A stretch of DNA of 64,000 nt from Pycnococcus provasolii. Taxonomy: Eukaryota > Chlorophyta > Pseudoscourfieldiophyceae > Pseudoscourfieldiales > Pycnococcaceae. Location: positions 310,001-374,000 of the forward strand of contig OW568874.1 in assembly GCA_938743325.2 (NCBI GenBank), in the 5' to 3' direction. A model generated the notes under the pieces. The model was not told where the DNA came from, searched no databases, and worked only from the letters and a program-made list of their open reading frames with translations. A program made the translations under genes and the position numbers. This document shows positions 19,489-32,021 of this stretch, piece after piece (position 1 is the stretch's first letter; each line of letters begins with the position of its first letter).

Positions 19489-19982
19489 ATCATGCGAGAT
19501 TAGAGGGACTCCACCACCGTTGCTCCCGTACATACGTACTACGTACTATCCATGGCAGATAGATGCTATTCGTTGTACGCATGAATGAATGAGTCCGGCC
19601 ATGTCTAACCTCGAATCATCCGAAAAGTGGGAACAGGTCAGAACAGGTCCTTGGTTCTGCTCCTTCACTCCTTGGAACCTTGGACTTGCGCGCGCGACTT
19701 GCCGTGGTGGTCAAAGTGAGGTGGATGGACCTGTGCGCGCGACTTGCGGCATGGTAGATCATGAACGGCGCTCCCCGACTTAGGCATCGCTTATGGTGCG
19801 AAGGCGAGTCCGGTGGCACGAGTGGTTCACGTTGCCATGTGGGATGCACAACCGTGGCAGGCTGGCAACGTTGTGCAAGGTGTGTGCAACGGGAACGTGA
19901 CCCCAACTCACCATAACGAAGCCAGGTAGTTCTGCTTGAAGCCGCCCGTCGCCCGTTGACATGCGCTCCTCAGCGTCACTCT
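19489..19982 (+). repeat. Direct repeat copy 2 (about 494 bp)
   Basis: Second copy of the segment at 17014-17510, same orientation, more than 99% identical by eye. It starts 116 bases after the stop that would end the full thrombospondin-type frame. The spacing between the starts of the copies is 2475 bases. Sequence just beyond its right end (from 19983) differs from that beyond copy 1. The high identity implies a recent duplication or continuing gene conversion. Confidence 0.9.
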
Positions 19983-21151
19983 TAAAGAACTCCACAACTC
20001 TTAGTAAGCACGAACGTCAAAAACGAGTGACGACGTGAAAATAAACCAAAAGTGTAGAATGAAGTTACAGTGGGGAAGAAAAGGGAGGGCTCGGAGTCTC
20101 AACGAGACCTACAAGTCGAGGCTTCAGTTCTTTCCGAGACCTAGCAGAAGGCGACGACGTTTACGATGCCGGCCAACTGCAAAAGCAGTGCCGCCGGGAT
20201 CAGCGCTCTTACGAGTCTCGTTTTCGCGATGATGGTGTACTTCTCGTCGTAAGTCAGACAGAATTCCTTCAGGGTGGGATTGGGTAGTTTTTTTCACGAA
20301 CAAGAGCTAGGGTACAATATTTAAACTTAAACTTAAACCAAGAAAGGGAATGGTAAGGGACCATATGAGCCGCGCATCTGATCATGCGGAGCGTGTGCGG
20401 GTTGCACGCCGCTCTTATTTTCTCGGATTCTTTAACTCTTCGGAGTTGGTGTTTCTGAATAATAAGGGAAGAAAGGGTCCAAAGAGCACAGGACGGGACC
20501 CCCCGTTGGTCGTTCCCCGTTCCCGACCGCGTTTGGGACAAATGAGGGAAAACGACCCAAACGCGGTCGGGAAACGGGGAACAACCAACGATGGGGTCCT
20601 GAGTGTGATATGGGTAGCGAGAGCCCCCCCCCCCCCCCCCCTACACTCCCCCACTCTTTTTGTCCCCCTCTGTTTTCCCCTGGGTCCCAAGTCCCGCTTT
20701 AAAATTGCAGGGCGTAGCCTACAACGAGCTAACTTGACCTACAAATGTGTATCATCAAATAGACTATCCTAGACTACGAAGAACCTACTGTAAAGTTTAT
20801 CTCGAGCATCTGGAGAGACAGCAGCCAGACTGGATTCACGAAGCACCGAGTTTGTCGTTTTGAAGCCCCTTTTCTTTTCGACGGGTGTTTCTTTTTGTGT
20901 ATTCTGTGACTGCCTCTCCCTCTCCCTCCCCCTCTCCCGGCTGCCCGGCGTACTGTACCAAGTAGAGTTCCCCTTTCCTTTCCAGTCCTCGCCGTGCTTG
21001 AAGTTTGAAACCCATGCATGGCAGGGGTGGCGCGGCCTCAGCCGAGTAACTCGTACTCGCCGTGTTCTCAGGTCAGGCAGTGTTCCTAGGAACCAGTCAA
21101 TACCAGTCAGTCGTCGCGTCACCGTCGCGTCTCATCATACCATACCAGACC
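19983..21151. other. Intergenic region upstream of the polycystin gene
   Basis: About 1.17 kb, more A/T-rich than the genes. It contains a long inverted repeat (20490-20600), a run of 18 C at 20624-20641, and short TTTAAACTTAAAC repeats near 20317-20338. A pyrimidine-rich block (20905-20945) lies about 200 bases before the polycystin ATG. No convincing coding frame was found. Confidence 0.5.
20490..20600. repeat. Long imperfect inverted repeat (hairpin)
   Basis: The arms 20490-20537 and 20556-20600 are reverse complements with only a few mismatches and small gaps; the inner parts CCCGACCGCGTTTGGG and CCCAAACGCGGTCGGG pair exactly. The loop is 18 bases. RNA or single-stranded DNA from here would fold into a stable stem of about 45 pairs. 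It could be a small non-autonomous DNA element, a transcription-end structure or a small-RNA source; flanking target duplications were not evident. Confidence 0.8.
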
Positions 21152-22303
21152 ATGGTGGTGGTGGTGCCTGAAAAAAGAAGAAGCACCCTTGGGGTCTCGT
21201 CGTCGTCACAACACGTCGCTCATGGCGACCAAACTACACCTACGCTGTCTGCCCTGCACGTCGCCGCCGCACGACTGTTCCAGACACACACGCGACTCAC
21301 ACACCGCATCATCAAGGCGGTCGCGTGGCTCGCAGTCCTGGGAATCTACATCCTCTACTTGGTTTCGCAGACGGACACGAGAGGCGCGTACAACACGCAC
21401 GCGGCGGTCGCACACGTCCTGCGTTTGGGACAACTCGAGCGCCTGACGAGGCAGGGTCTACACAACGTCGTCACGTACGTACGAGTCGCGCTCGTCAGCC
21501 AAGCTTGGCGCGACCCGGTTTGCGGTGACGGCGTCTGCGAGGCGCCGTACGAAGTACCCGGTGGGTGCGTCGCGGACTGCGGCACGGACAAAAGCGCGGT
21601 TCGCGCTATTCTCGGCGTCACGTCCGACTTCAGGCATACGCGCATACCCGAGGACTCGCTCCGAAGAACAGCACGGTGGAACTTTTGCCGGCGAGATGAC
21701 GAGCGTGAACGAGCTGGGCTCGTCGAAGACATGTGCTACTATGCTGATCGCCAACCGGTAGAAAGGGATAGCAAGGTGGTTGAAGTCAAGGTCCGTGCTG
21801 GTGCGTGGTACCTGCAGGTTGACGGCGACCTCGCCGGGCGCACGCAAGGATTCATCGTTGACTCGGACGTTCTGATAGCACGTGGTGCCGCCGAGGCACG
21901 CGTCGCAACATACAACGCCGGCAACGGTTCGCACGTGCTCCACATGCCAAACACCTCCGAGTGGTCCGTATGCAAAACGCCGCGGAGAGCCGCTTCACTG
22001 CCGGTGCCTCGCTTCGCGGACGACGACGAAAACGGTGCTTCCGCTATCACAATCTCCGTGAGCGCCCAACAACGCCGTCGACAACTGCAGCAGCAGCCTT
22101 TTCCTTTCTGCAAATTCAGCTGCCCACCCGCAAACCTTCGCACCGTACCATGCCCGTGTGCCTCGTGCCTGCTTGACGAAACATCGTCGACGTGCGTACA
22201 GGAGACGTTGGCGTACTGCGAAGCTCCAGATGGACTCGGGTTCTCGTACCCGCCTCCGCCTCCGCCGAGCCCTCCACCGCCGCCACCTCCGCCGAGTCCT
22301 CCA

Positions 22304-22335
<32 letters not shown>

Positions 22336-22699
22336 GCCCCCTCCTCCACCGAGCCCACCGCCGCCTCCACCTCCGCCACCGCCGTCTCCTCCGCCGCCGT
22401 CTCCACCCCCTCCCCCTCCGCCGTCTCCGCCACCGCCACCGCCACCACCGCCACTGCCACCGCCGCCGCCGCCACCACCGTCGCCGCCGCCTCCCCCGCC
22501 GTCTCCTCCGCCGCCGTCTCCTCCCCCTCCGCCCCCGCCGTCTCCTCCGCCGCCGTCTCCTCCCCCTCCCCCTCCGCCGTCTCCACCACCGCCACCAAGC
22601 CCAGCACCGCCACCGCCACCGCCTCCTCCGCCACCGCCAAGCCCGCCGCCTCCCCCGCCACCTCCACCACCATCGCCGCCACCTCCGCCGAGTCCTCCA

Positions 22700-22731
<32 letters not shown>

Positions 22732-25700
22732 GCCCCCTCCTCCACCGAGCCCACCGCCGCCTCCACCTCCGCCACCGTCGCCGCCACCGCCGCCGCCGCC
22801 GTCTCCTCCCCCCTCGCCGCCCCCCCCGCCGCCCCCCCCGCCGCCGCCGTCGCCGCCGCCGCCGCCACCACCACCCTTCGCATGGACTGATACTTTTCTG
22901 ATTGGAGACATGAAAGAATATTTGGGATTCTCAATGTTAGGGGGTTCTCAACTTGCGTGGAGCAGTGACGGCTCCCGCCTTGCCGTCGCCGGACCTACAT
23001 ATTGCGCTGGTTATACTCAATCGTTCTCTTCTAATGGCGGTTCTTATGCTTGCCCTAGCCCTACCAAAGGGCGTGTTCGCGTTTTCGATGTCGTTGGGTC
23101 GGGGTCAAGCCGTACCTTGACTCAAGTCGGTTCCGACTTAGTGGGATCATATAGTGGGATCGGAATTCTTGGTGTTCCCATATTTGGTGAAGCCTTTGCA
23201 CTTTCTGGAGATGGAAATCGCATTGCAATCTCCGATTCTTATCAGTTAGCTTCGAGTTCTACTTCGATCTATCCTGTGCACGTCTTCGACTGGGACGGCA
23301 CTTCATGGATCAAGACGCATTCCTTTCCGGGCACTTTCCACTCCGGGGGTCCTGCCGGTGCCCAGCATGATGTTTATGGTCTTGACATCTCAGAAGATGG
23401 CTTGCGAATCGCAATGGGAAGGAGCCGGGAAGGTTCAACGTCGTTTACCTTATCCAATGGGCAAACAAGAAGCCAAATGAGAGCAGCTCCGCAGTCCGGA
23501 GCTGAGGGCAGAGTTTACGTTTACGAATACGACGGCACATCATGGAATCAACTTGGAGGCGCTATTCCACCACCACTAGATACGTATTATTTTGGTGCGA
23601 CGGATCTTGCGCTCTCAGCCGATGGCCAAATCTTAGCGGTTGGGACACCAAACTGGGACGACGTTGCAAACTATATATACCAAGGCAGTAGCTGTCCATA
23701 TCCGTCTTCGAGCTTTACATGTTGTAGCTGTAATCTTAGATATGGCACAACGCATGGCGGATTCATCGTTTACACATGGAGCGGAACTTCATGGAATGTG
23801 CGAGGGTCTCACATCACCAACAATCTTGGATATGGACAATTTTTAAATGAACAATTGGGCTACGCAATTGATATGTCACGTGATGGATCTCGGGTGGTGG
23901 TTGGCACGAAATCTAACGGATTAGGCCCAAGTTGGACTTTGCAATACCACACCGAATATGTACGAGTCTATGAATGGAATGGTAGCACATACGCTCAGCT
24001 CGGCAATGACATACAAGGTATTAATCCTTCGACCGAAAAGTTCGGCGATTCGATATCTTTATCTGGGGATGGTTCGCGCGTGGCTGTTGCAACAAGATAT
24101 GATACTTCAAGTTCTGGAATTGCCAGATTGTTCGATTACGACGGTTCATCTTGGCAGCAGGTTGGTCAAGATGGGAGTATGACGATATCCAGGGGAAGCA
24201 GTGGTACCTTCGGCGAGGGGATAGCCTTGTCGCGGGATGGCAAACATTTGGCAGTTTCAGAATATTCTTATGACAATGACCTATCTTATATTACTTATGA
24301 TGATTCTGGAATTGTTTACCTTTTCGATGCTCCTGGGATGACATCAGGACGACGCCGACGATTACACGGTACCTCAAAGCATGTCAACGAGTCAATTCGC
24401 CGTATGCACATCACGAGGCCGTCTTTGTACTTGCCAGACCCGCACTGTGGCATGGAACTGTACAAGAATGTCGTATCTAAGATCATCTCCCCATTTGCGA
24501 TGTGCACATCACCGGCCGTGCTTGGCGGTGCTCCTCCTGCCGTGCATGTCGAGAACAAGAAGTACGCCTTGGTCACCGTGCCATGCACGTTGCTCGCGCG
24601 ACTCCCAGATGCGGGTATCCTTTCCAGCATGTACATGTACGAACCGACAAAGAATCCTGCAGCTCTTGCAGCCTTAGGTGTTCCTGACGACGACGACCCG
24701 GGCGTGACGCACAATGCCGCCGGCCCTTTGGTGTCGCTTTTGCCTCACGACTTTCCAGTTTCACCCGACGTAATCACTGTCGAGATTCCGTACCAGCGCA
24801 AGCTCGGAGGCAGCACGGATATCCCGTATGCACATATGATGCCTGACGAAGGGTCGACGCAGTGGACAAACATTCCGATCGAGGCGACGAATTGCGACGG
24901 CACAGCTTGCGTTGCGATCATCAAGGCGAGCAGCTTTGCCATCTTCGTCGTAACGGTGGACCCGCCACCACCTCCACCTCCTCCGCCGCCTTCGCCACCT
25001 CCACCGCCGCCTTCGCCGCCACCACCGCCACCACTGCCGTACTTGCCCCCACCACCTCCGCCAAGCCCGCCACCCCCTCCAGCTCCAGATTTCCCGCCGC
25101 CGAGACCACCTCCGCCGAGTCCGCCGCCAAGCCCGCCGCCAAGCCCTCCACCACCGAGTCCCCCGCCGGGCACGAAGCCACTATCACCACCGTCGACTCC
25201 GCAGTCACCGCTCGACTCGCCACCTTCAGCCCCGAGCCCGCCGCCGCCAAGCCCGCCGCCGCCAAGCCCGCCGCCGGCTCGTCCACCTCCGCCACCTTAT
25301 CCGTCACCTCCGCCAAATCGAACGCCTCCAGCTCCGCATTTTCCACCCATGCCGCCAGCACCACGACAACCACCGCCCAATCCGATTGCACCACCGCTCG
25401 CGCCACAGGCGCCGCTAATGCCGCCGATTGCCTCGCCGCCTCCGCCAAGTCCACCGCCGCCTGAAGGTTCGCCGCCACCGCCACGACCCCCTCCGCCCGT
25501 ACCAGATCTCGTGTTGGCGGTGTCGAACGATACACTGCCTGCTCCACCACCGATTTCCTCTCCGCCACCGCCACCTCTCGACGTAACAGCCCCTCGAATC
25601 ACGCTCGTGGGCCTTGCGGATATTGAAATCTACCAGTACGAGGAGTACATTGACGCCATGGCGACGTGCGTTGACGGCATGGATGGTGCTGTTGAGGTAC

Positions 25701-28700
25701 AGTCACCGGTCGAACTCGCCATATCATTGGATACGTCGCGTCCCACTTTACCGGATGCGCCGATTGTGCTCACGTACTATTGCGCAGATCTCGCTGGCAA
25801 TCGTGCATCTATTCAGCGGCGAATACATATACTGAGCGACCAATGTGCCGACGCGTCTGCCACAACAGGACAGCGTGAGCACGTCTGCCCAATCATGTAC
25901 GAGAGCGATGAAGAAGGAGGTGTAGAGTGCAGCATGTATGGAGTGTGCGCAGTTCAGCAAGTCTATGTGGATCCCGAGCCTGAAAAAGCGCAATTAATGG
26001 CATTGTCGACTCCCGTGGATGCAATTCCGCCAAACATTCATCTCGTCAGCATGTGGCCAAACGCCATCATGGATCAGACGGTGGATGGCATGCTAGTTCT
26101 TCGGGAGGAAGTCACACAAGGAGAACGTTACGTAGACCCTGGGTACGTGTGCGTCGACCAAATGGATGGTGATTTATCCGAGCACGTCGGCGCCTTTGGT
26201 AACTTTGCAATCGATACGCGACTCGCCACGACAGAGCCGCAGATTATACGCTACACATGCACAGACCGCGCAGGTGCCAAATCTAGGGAAGTCCAGCGTT
26301 GGATCACCGTTGTTCCAAAGTGTGGCAAAGGTGTTGAAACATGCCCCGATGGTTCGTGTCCGGTGGACGACGCTGATACATGCATCACGACTGGAGTGGC
26401 TGTGGAAACAGAGGAACAGATGCATCCGGAGATTTTGCACCCTGACAACCCGCCACTGATCAGTCTCATCGGCAACGCGATGCTTGTCGTCGAAGATCAA
26501 GGATATCGCGCGTGCACGCCCGAATTGGAAGTTAGCGCCATCTGCGACCATGGCGCGACTGCTCATGACGACGTGGATGGCGATCTGACTCCTTACGTGC
26601 AGGCGTGTGGTTTGAACTTTGAAAAACATGGCATTTCAGGATGCACCATATACGGTGAGAGCTATCCTGGAACATACGAGGTGACCTTTTCAGTCGTGGA
26701 TAGCGCGGGGCACGAGGCGAGCGTGGCACGACTCGTGACGCTGATGGCCAAGTGTGACGCAGGCGAAGTGCTCTGCGCGGATGGCTTTACATGTGTACCC
26801 GAAGGCGTTCCTTGCGAACTTGACATCGCACCAGCTGTCGAGGTGGCTGCAGAGCCACCCACGCCGCCGTCTCCTCCGAATGTTACCGCAATTGGCAATC
26901 GTGTCGTGTCGCTGCCACGTTTCACGCCGTACATTTCATGCCAGACGGAGCAAGTGCCCACTGAAAAGCTTCCGTGCGATCTTGGAGCGAAGGCCATTGA
27001 CGAGGAGGATGGGGATTTGCAAGCCGGCTTGCTTGTGTGTCCGCCTGACACCTGCCTGATCTCTGGCTGCGTGGGTCACGAGCTATGGCGTAAGGGTGTC
27101 GACAGTTGTGTGAATGCATCGGCACCCATCGGCACTACTTTCGACGTATCATTCGTTGCCTTCGACACGACGGGCGTATACGCCTCGGATGTACGGAGCG
27201 TCACAATTACCGCGCCATGTGCCGAAGGACAGCATTGGTGTCCCGCCAATTCGCCATCTGGGCGATGTGAGGAAGCTACATGTGAGACCATTGATGCAAT
27301 CACAGGGGAAGGCGGACTTCTGCCTTCCGTGCTCATCAAAGATGTAGAGAACAATCCATCTGGCCCAAAGATGGAGTGGCGCACACCACCCGTCGAGGAG
27401 ATGCCATTCGCCTTCGTGTTCGGCCAAACGCCTTGGCAATCGCTCAACGACATGACAGGTGGCAACCCTCTCGTGGCATGCCACAAAACGTTAAACCTTG
27501 CATTCTTCCCTCAGTGTGTCGCCAAGGCGAACGACGCCATCGATGGTGATGTCACAGAGACGCTGCATGCATATAATCGGCAAGGGGAGTGCACACCAAG
27601 CGTGCTGGCTGCGGGACTGTGTCGCCCAGGCGTGCACGTCTTTTATCTGACCGCCTACGATCGTGATGGCAACCAGGGCTACGGTGACGTTGCGCTGACG
27701 ATTGACATTGTACAAGGATACGAAGAGACGTACACAGTCAACCGCACAGGTCCATGCGAGCCTTTTCTGGACCCGCGCATCGAGGACAGCGCGGAGGTGC
27801 GATCGAGCGTTGCTGCCGAGCTCAATGTGCATCGAGGTCGTATCCGTGTACACGCATGCGAGAAACTTGGAGGCGACATAGCTCGGCTCGAGGTGGTGGT
27901 TGTTCGATCGTTCTACGACGACAATCCTGCAAAGCACCGTCGTAAGCTTGAGCAGCAGGACGGTTCGTCAAGCATGCTGAGTCTACTTCGCATTGGCCCT
28001 GACAGTGCCGATCCACGCGGGTCTTGGTATGCAAATCAGCACACACGCATTCTCTCGCTCGCTGCACAGGATCTTGCCGTTCGCACAGACAACACGACAA
28101 TCGGGACAAATCTCACGATGCAACTTTCATCTGATCTTGCTAAATCCGAGATCGTGAGTGCTGTATCCGCACGGATCGACGACGCGTATGCCTCGAATGT
28201 CGAGGAGATTCTAACACAGCAAGTAAATTTAGCTTCGCGCGCCGACGAGCTTGCCGACTTGGTTGCAAAAACAATCGCATTGACAGCACAAGAAGAAGAT
28301 GCTTTTGAAGATATCGGAAATAACACGCTTGCAGCACAGGCACGCCTCGATGAGCTCACAGCTTCCCTCAATGCAGCGACGAGTACAATCGATGGCGTGA
28401 ATACCGCAACTCCGGATGTGGTGGCAGGATGCCGCGGTGCACGTGGATCTCGACACTCTTACTTTGACGTGACTGCAGCTGGTGGTGGAGAAAATGATAC
28501 TTCTTCCACCGCGGTACCCATTGCTCGCCGTCGCATCATTGCGCCGTCGTCGTCTTCGCGCAAAACAACCATGAGCTCGGAAGACTTGGTCGGGAGTCGA
28601 TGGCAAATTGGCGTTGTATCTCGCAAGTTGCTCAGGGTGTCTGCATCTGGCAAGGATAAGCGCATAGTAACCAAGCTATCGGAAGGGGATTCGAACGATG

Positions 28701-31700
28701 CTTGGAGTGGATACGCATCTGACGTTAACGTCGAAGATGACCTGCGCCTCGTGGACCACGTCGGATACAAACGACCGCGCACTCTTGGTGCAACTGGCCA
28801 ACTTCGCATCGTAGGTGGAGTGCTTGTTACGCAGCGTCGCGCCTCTCGGGAGGCGGGATGCCGCGGTCGCACGTCGCGAGGCGTTGGTCAGGACGCCTCC
28901 TCAAACGTGATGGATGTGATCAAATCTCGACAGGGGCGCTTCGAGGATCTCTACCGTGAGATGCGGTGCTCGAGTCTTGACGCGGGTGCAGCGTATGGAT
29001 TTGATGCGATGTTTGCGCGACTCGACTTGCCTAAAGATGTGACCAATCCTGTGGACACGAATTTACATGGACTGTACGATCCTACGTTGCGATCGGTGAG
29101 AGCTGCATTCTACAACGACTCCGAGCTAGCAGCGCCTGATACGCCATTCGCCTTCTTCGATCGCGACTACGATCCCAATAGAGAAATGTCTTCGACTGAC
29201 ATGGAGCGTGCTCTTTTTGACGTGTATCTCGATGGCACCCTGATGGAGAGCCGTGCGAAGCGCTTGCTGTCGTATTTATACCTATCTCGATTTGTCGACC
29301 GTCGAACGCGATCCGTGGATATTCGCGTGATTCTCCATAACGAGCCTGCGGATGTACTCGTTGACGTTCGAGTTCGCATGGTGGTAAGTGCACAGGGCGA
29401 GCTATCGTCGATCACAGAGATCGGAAAGGTTCCGCTCTTTGACTACTTCGACGGCTCAACGGGTCATCTTGGCCTATTTGTAGTTGAGGTGATTGTCGCG
29501 GCATTGGCAGTCTTGCTTTGTATAAGCTCTGTTGGTGATGCGCGTCGATTTGCGCATTTGCTGCACGAATCTATTATTCGACGGCTCCAGCAGCGCATTG
29601 TGCATCGTCATTTTATGGTGGATGCATGGATGGTTGTGGTTGACGCGATTCAACTAGCGATCCCACTTTGCTTGTTGGCGGCTAGCATCGTGCATTTTGT
29701 GTACTTCTTCGCGTACGTGCGCGACTTTACATACGAGCGTAGTTACCGCTGGTATGATGGTGACGGCTCTGCGGAGGCACGCATCCTTCTTCCTAAGCGT
29801 CTCGCCGATCCTCAGCCTCCGGTGGAGGGCTATCCACGTGGTGCATGGAGACACACGCTACCCGTGGACTTGTCGGAGCGGGACGCCTACTTATCTCTTC
29901 TCGATAAGGTGGATGCCATGAGCACGCTCAATGGTTGGTATCTCGTGCTTCAGGTTCCCATCCTGCTGGGTATTGCCGCGAATATCATCCGCCACTTTTT
30001 TGGTCTTCCTATGATGTATCCGTACATGCGCACACTGCAGCGCGGTCTCCCAAACATGATCACATTGATTGGTGTGATGATGTTCTTCACGATTCTCTGC
30101 GCATATGCAATGTACATACTAGTTGGTCATCGCATGAGTATGCATGCCCGTGCGCATCACGCCATCGAAAGTCTGGCCGAAAGTCAGGTGGGCGATTCGT
30201 CCGGCTTGCAGTACCGTGTCAATTTGGGCATGGGTGAAGGTGTGATCGTGGAGCCGACTGAGAATGTTGCCCTGGCTATTGTGCACGTCTTCTACCCGCT
30301 AATCACTGCTTTCGTGCTCATGCAATTCGTGGTTGCGATTCTTCTTGACTTCTTCACGGAAGAGCGTCAGCGCCGCCTGGCAAGAGAACGTCTTGACAGA
30401 AAGAAGGAGTCGCAAGTCGATTCAATAGCGCGCTCGTCGATGCGTACTTCAGGGCACCTCGATGAAGTGCGAGACATTCTCAGCTCTGTGCTGTACAATC
30501 TTGGGTGGAGGAACACAGCCGCTTTCGTATTTTCAGGCAATGCAAAGTGGCTTGATCCTCGGCGCGGACTTCGTGGCTTTGAGGCGAGCAGCGGGATCAG
30601 AGGATTCGAGATGGATTCGAATGAGGCGAGCAGCTCATCGTCGCATTCCAATGCGTTACTTGAGAATTCACGAGCAAAGGTAAATGCGCTCATATTAAGC
30701 ACGTGGTGGAGTAAGGGCCCGGCGATAGAATTGAAAAGTAAACTTTCAGCGAAAGATCGCTGGAGAAGTGCACGCCGCCTCCTGCATTCTTCTTGGCAGG
30801 CTGCATCGATGCTAGATGTTATGATGAAGCGTATTCAGCACGACCGTGAGGGCCGTGAGAGAGGCCTGGATTCGGAAGAAAATGGTTCTCGTGTTGAGCT
30901 ATTCACCAGCGATGCGCGTGAGGATGGCTTGCGCATGGACACAGACCGCTACCTTCGCATGAATCGGGTGAATCGCCAGGAGCTTGTGTTGCCGAAACTA
31001 GGGTTACTGGGTACGAACTGGTGTTGGGTTTGCTTTTTTTTGTGTGTGATTTGTATGTGTTTGGCTTTGGGTTGATTAGTTTGTTTGTTTGTTTTTCCTA
31101 AATTTCTGTTGCATTTCCTAACCGAATCTAATCCCCCTCGTGAAAACAGGTCCTACGGCGCTGGGAGAGGTGCTTCATAAACTACACGAGACCGCGTCGA
31201 AGCGAGACGACTATGCCTCGTCCAAATACGTTGTTGACGTTGACGTTCAAATGCTGAATGAGTGGACAAGTGGACTTGCCCTTTCACCAGACGTCATGGT
31301 GTTGAACGTTACGGAAGCGGGCGTTGAACCTAGACAGGAGGATTTGGCTGTGAAGAAGGAGGCAAATAACGATGAGACGAATACCGCCATGGAGAATCTG
31401 CTGTTGCGTTTCGTGACGAAAGATGACCGTTTGCGCTTTCGCAGTAAGACCCTGCACCTCATGGACGCGAAGCGCAGTCAAATTCTGCACGACGCCTGCG
31501 TGCATCTCTCAAGGCGCATCGTCCACGACATTGGCTGGCGTGCAGGGACAGAATTTGGAAAAATGCATGGTGAAGAGCTAGTGAAGGCGGTGCTTCTTCG
31601 TGCCAGAGATACTGCCAAAGGATTGCAGGCTGTGACTGAAGATACGCTCAAGCTGAGCATGACATTGCGTGATGCAGTGATAGTAACGCGCGACGCTGCA

Positions 31701-32021
31701 CCTCGCGTGACAGCAGCCAACAAGATGCGTATGCGTATGCGTGCGAACCTGCCCTCATGGTTGAACAGTTACGGCCGTGGCGATTTGGTCGACAACGTGT
31801 GGCGTGCAGGCACGGACGTTGTTGGCGTCATCTCGGAGGTTCCATGGCGCGCAACGGGACTCATGCTGAATTTGCTTCTTTGCGGAAATGACGAAAATGC
31901 CCTGCAAGTGGGGTCGGCAAAAGAGAAGAGAGGTGAAAGTCCATCCATTCTCGACGTTCACCACGCGGCGTTTAACGAGTGGGGTGGTGGTGATGGCTCC
32001 TCCCAGAGCTCTCCTCCTTAG
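21152..32021 (+). CDS. Giant polycystin/TRPP-type channel with propeller and polyproline stalks
   Basis: Exons 21152-31010 and 31150-32021 give about 3576 residues. The 139-base intron has donor CTGG|GTACGA and acceptor AACAG|GT; the phases match. Order: signal anchor near residues 53-72; Cys-rich segment; polyproline/SPPPP stalk about 366-577; a seven-repeat beta-propeller about 577-1060 with repeats such as LSGDGNRIAIS and MSRDGSRVVVG; a second proline stalk about 1270-1480; five Ig-like modules of the DUF5011 type (D-x-DGD, TYYCADLAGN), most followed by a Cys-rich knot such as CPDGSCPVDDADTC; a linker; then a polycystin channel domain about 2600-3083 with a large extracellular loop, hydrophobic helices and a C-terminal pore-S6 region (HVFYPLITAFVLMQFVVAIL). 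The cytoplasmic tail has coiled-coil character. Calcium-permeable mechanosensory or adhesion function is inferred from the PKD2 family. Confidence 0.85.
22248..22880 (+). repeat. Polyproline-coding minisatellite in the polycystin gene
   Basis: About 630 bases of CCG/CCA/CCT/CCC codons broken by Ser codons encode PPPPSP-type repeats. A block of roughly 100 bases at about 22281-22384 recurs nearly exactly at about 22678-22775, showing recent internal duplication. The opposite strand is open for hundreds of codons (Gly-rich) purely because of this composition. Confidence 0.85.
31011..31149 (+). other. Intron of the polycystin gene
   Basis: A 139-base GT-AG intron in phase 1. It is T/G-rich after the donor and ends GAAAACAG. 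Joining the exons gives LGLLGPTALGEVLHKL across the junction, removing a Trp/Cys/Phe-rich read-through that would otherwise end the protein at 31075. Confidence 0.8.

Noticed and set aside
17014-19982. LTR-type element with a captured gene
   Set aside because: The flanking repeats do not start with TG and end with CA, no primer-binding site or polypurine tract was seen, and the interior has no polymerase or integrase sequence. A plain duplication is the simpler reading.
21739-22934. Gly-rich and Ala/Val-rich open frames of 390 and 272 codons on the minus strand
   Set aside because: They are the reverse of the polyproline stalk of the polycystin gene. CCG/CCA repeats lack stops in every frame.
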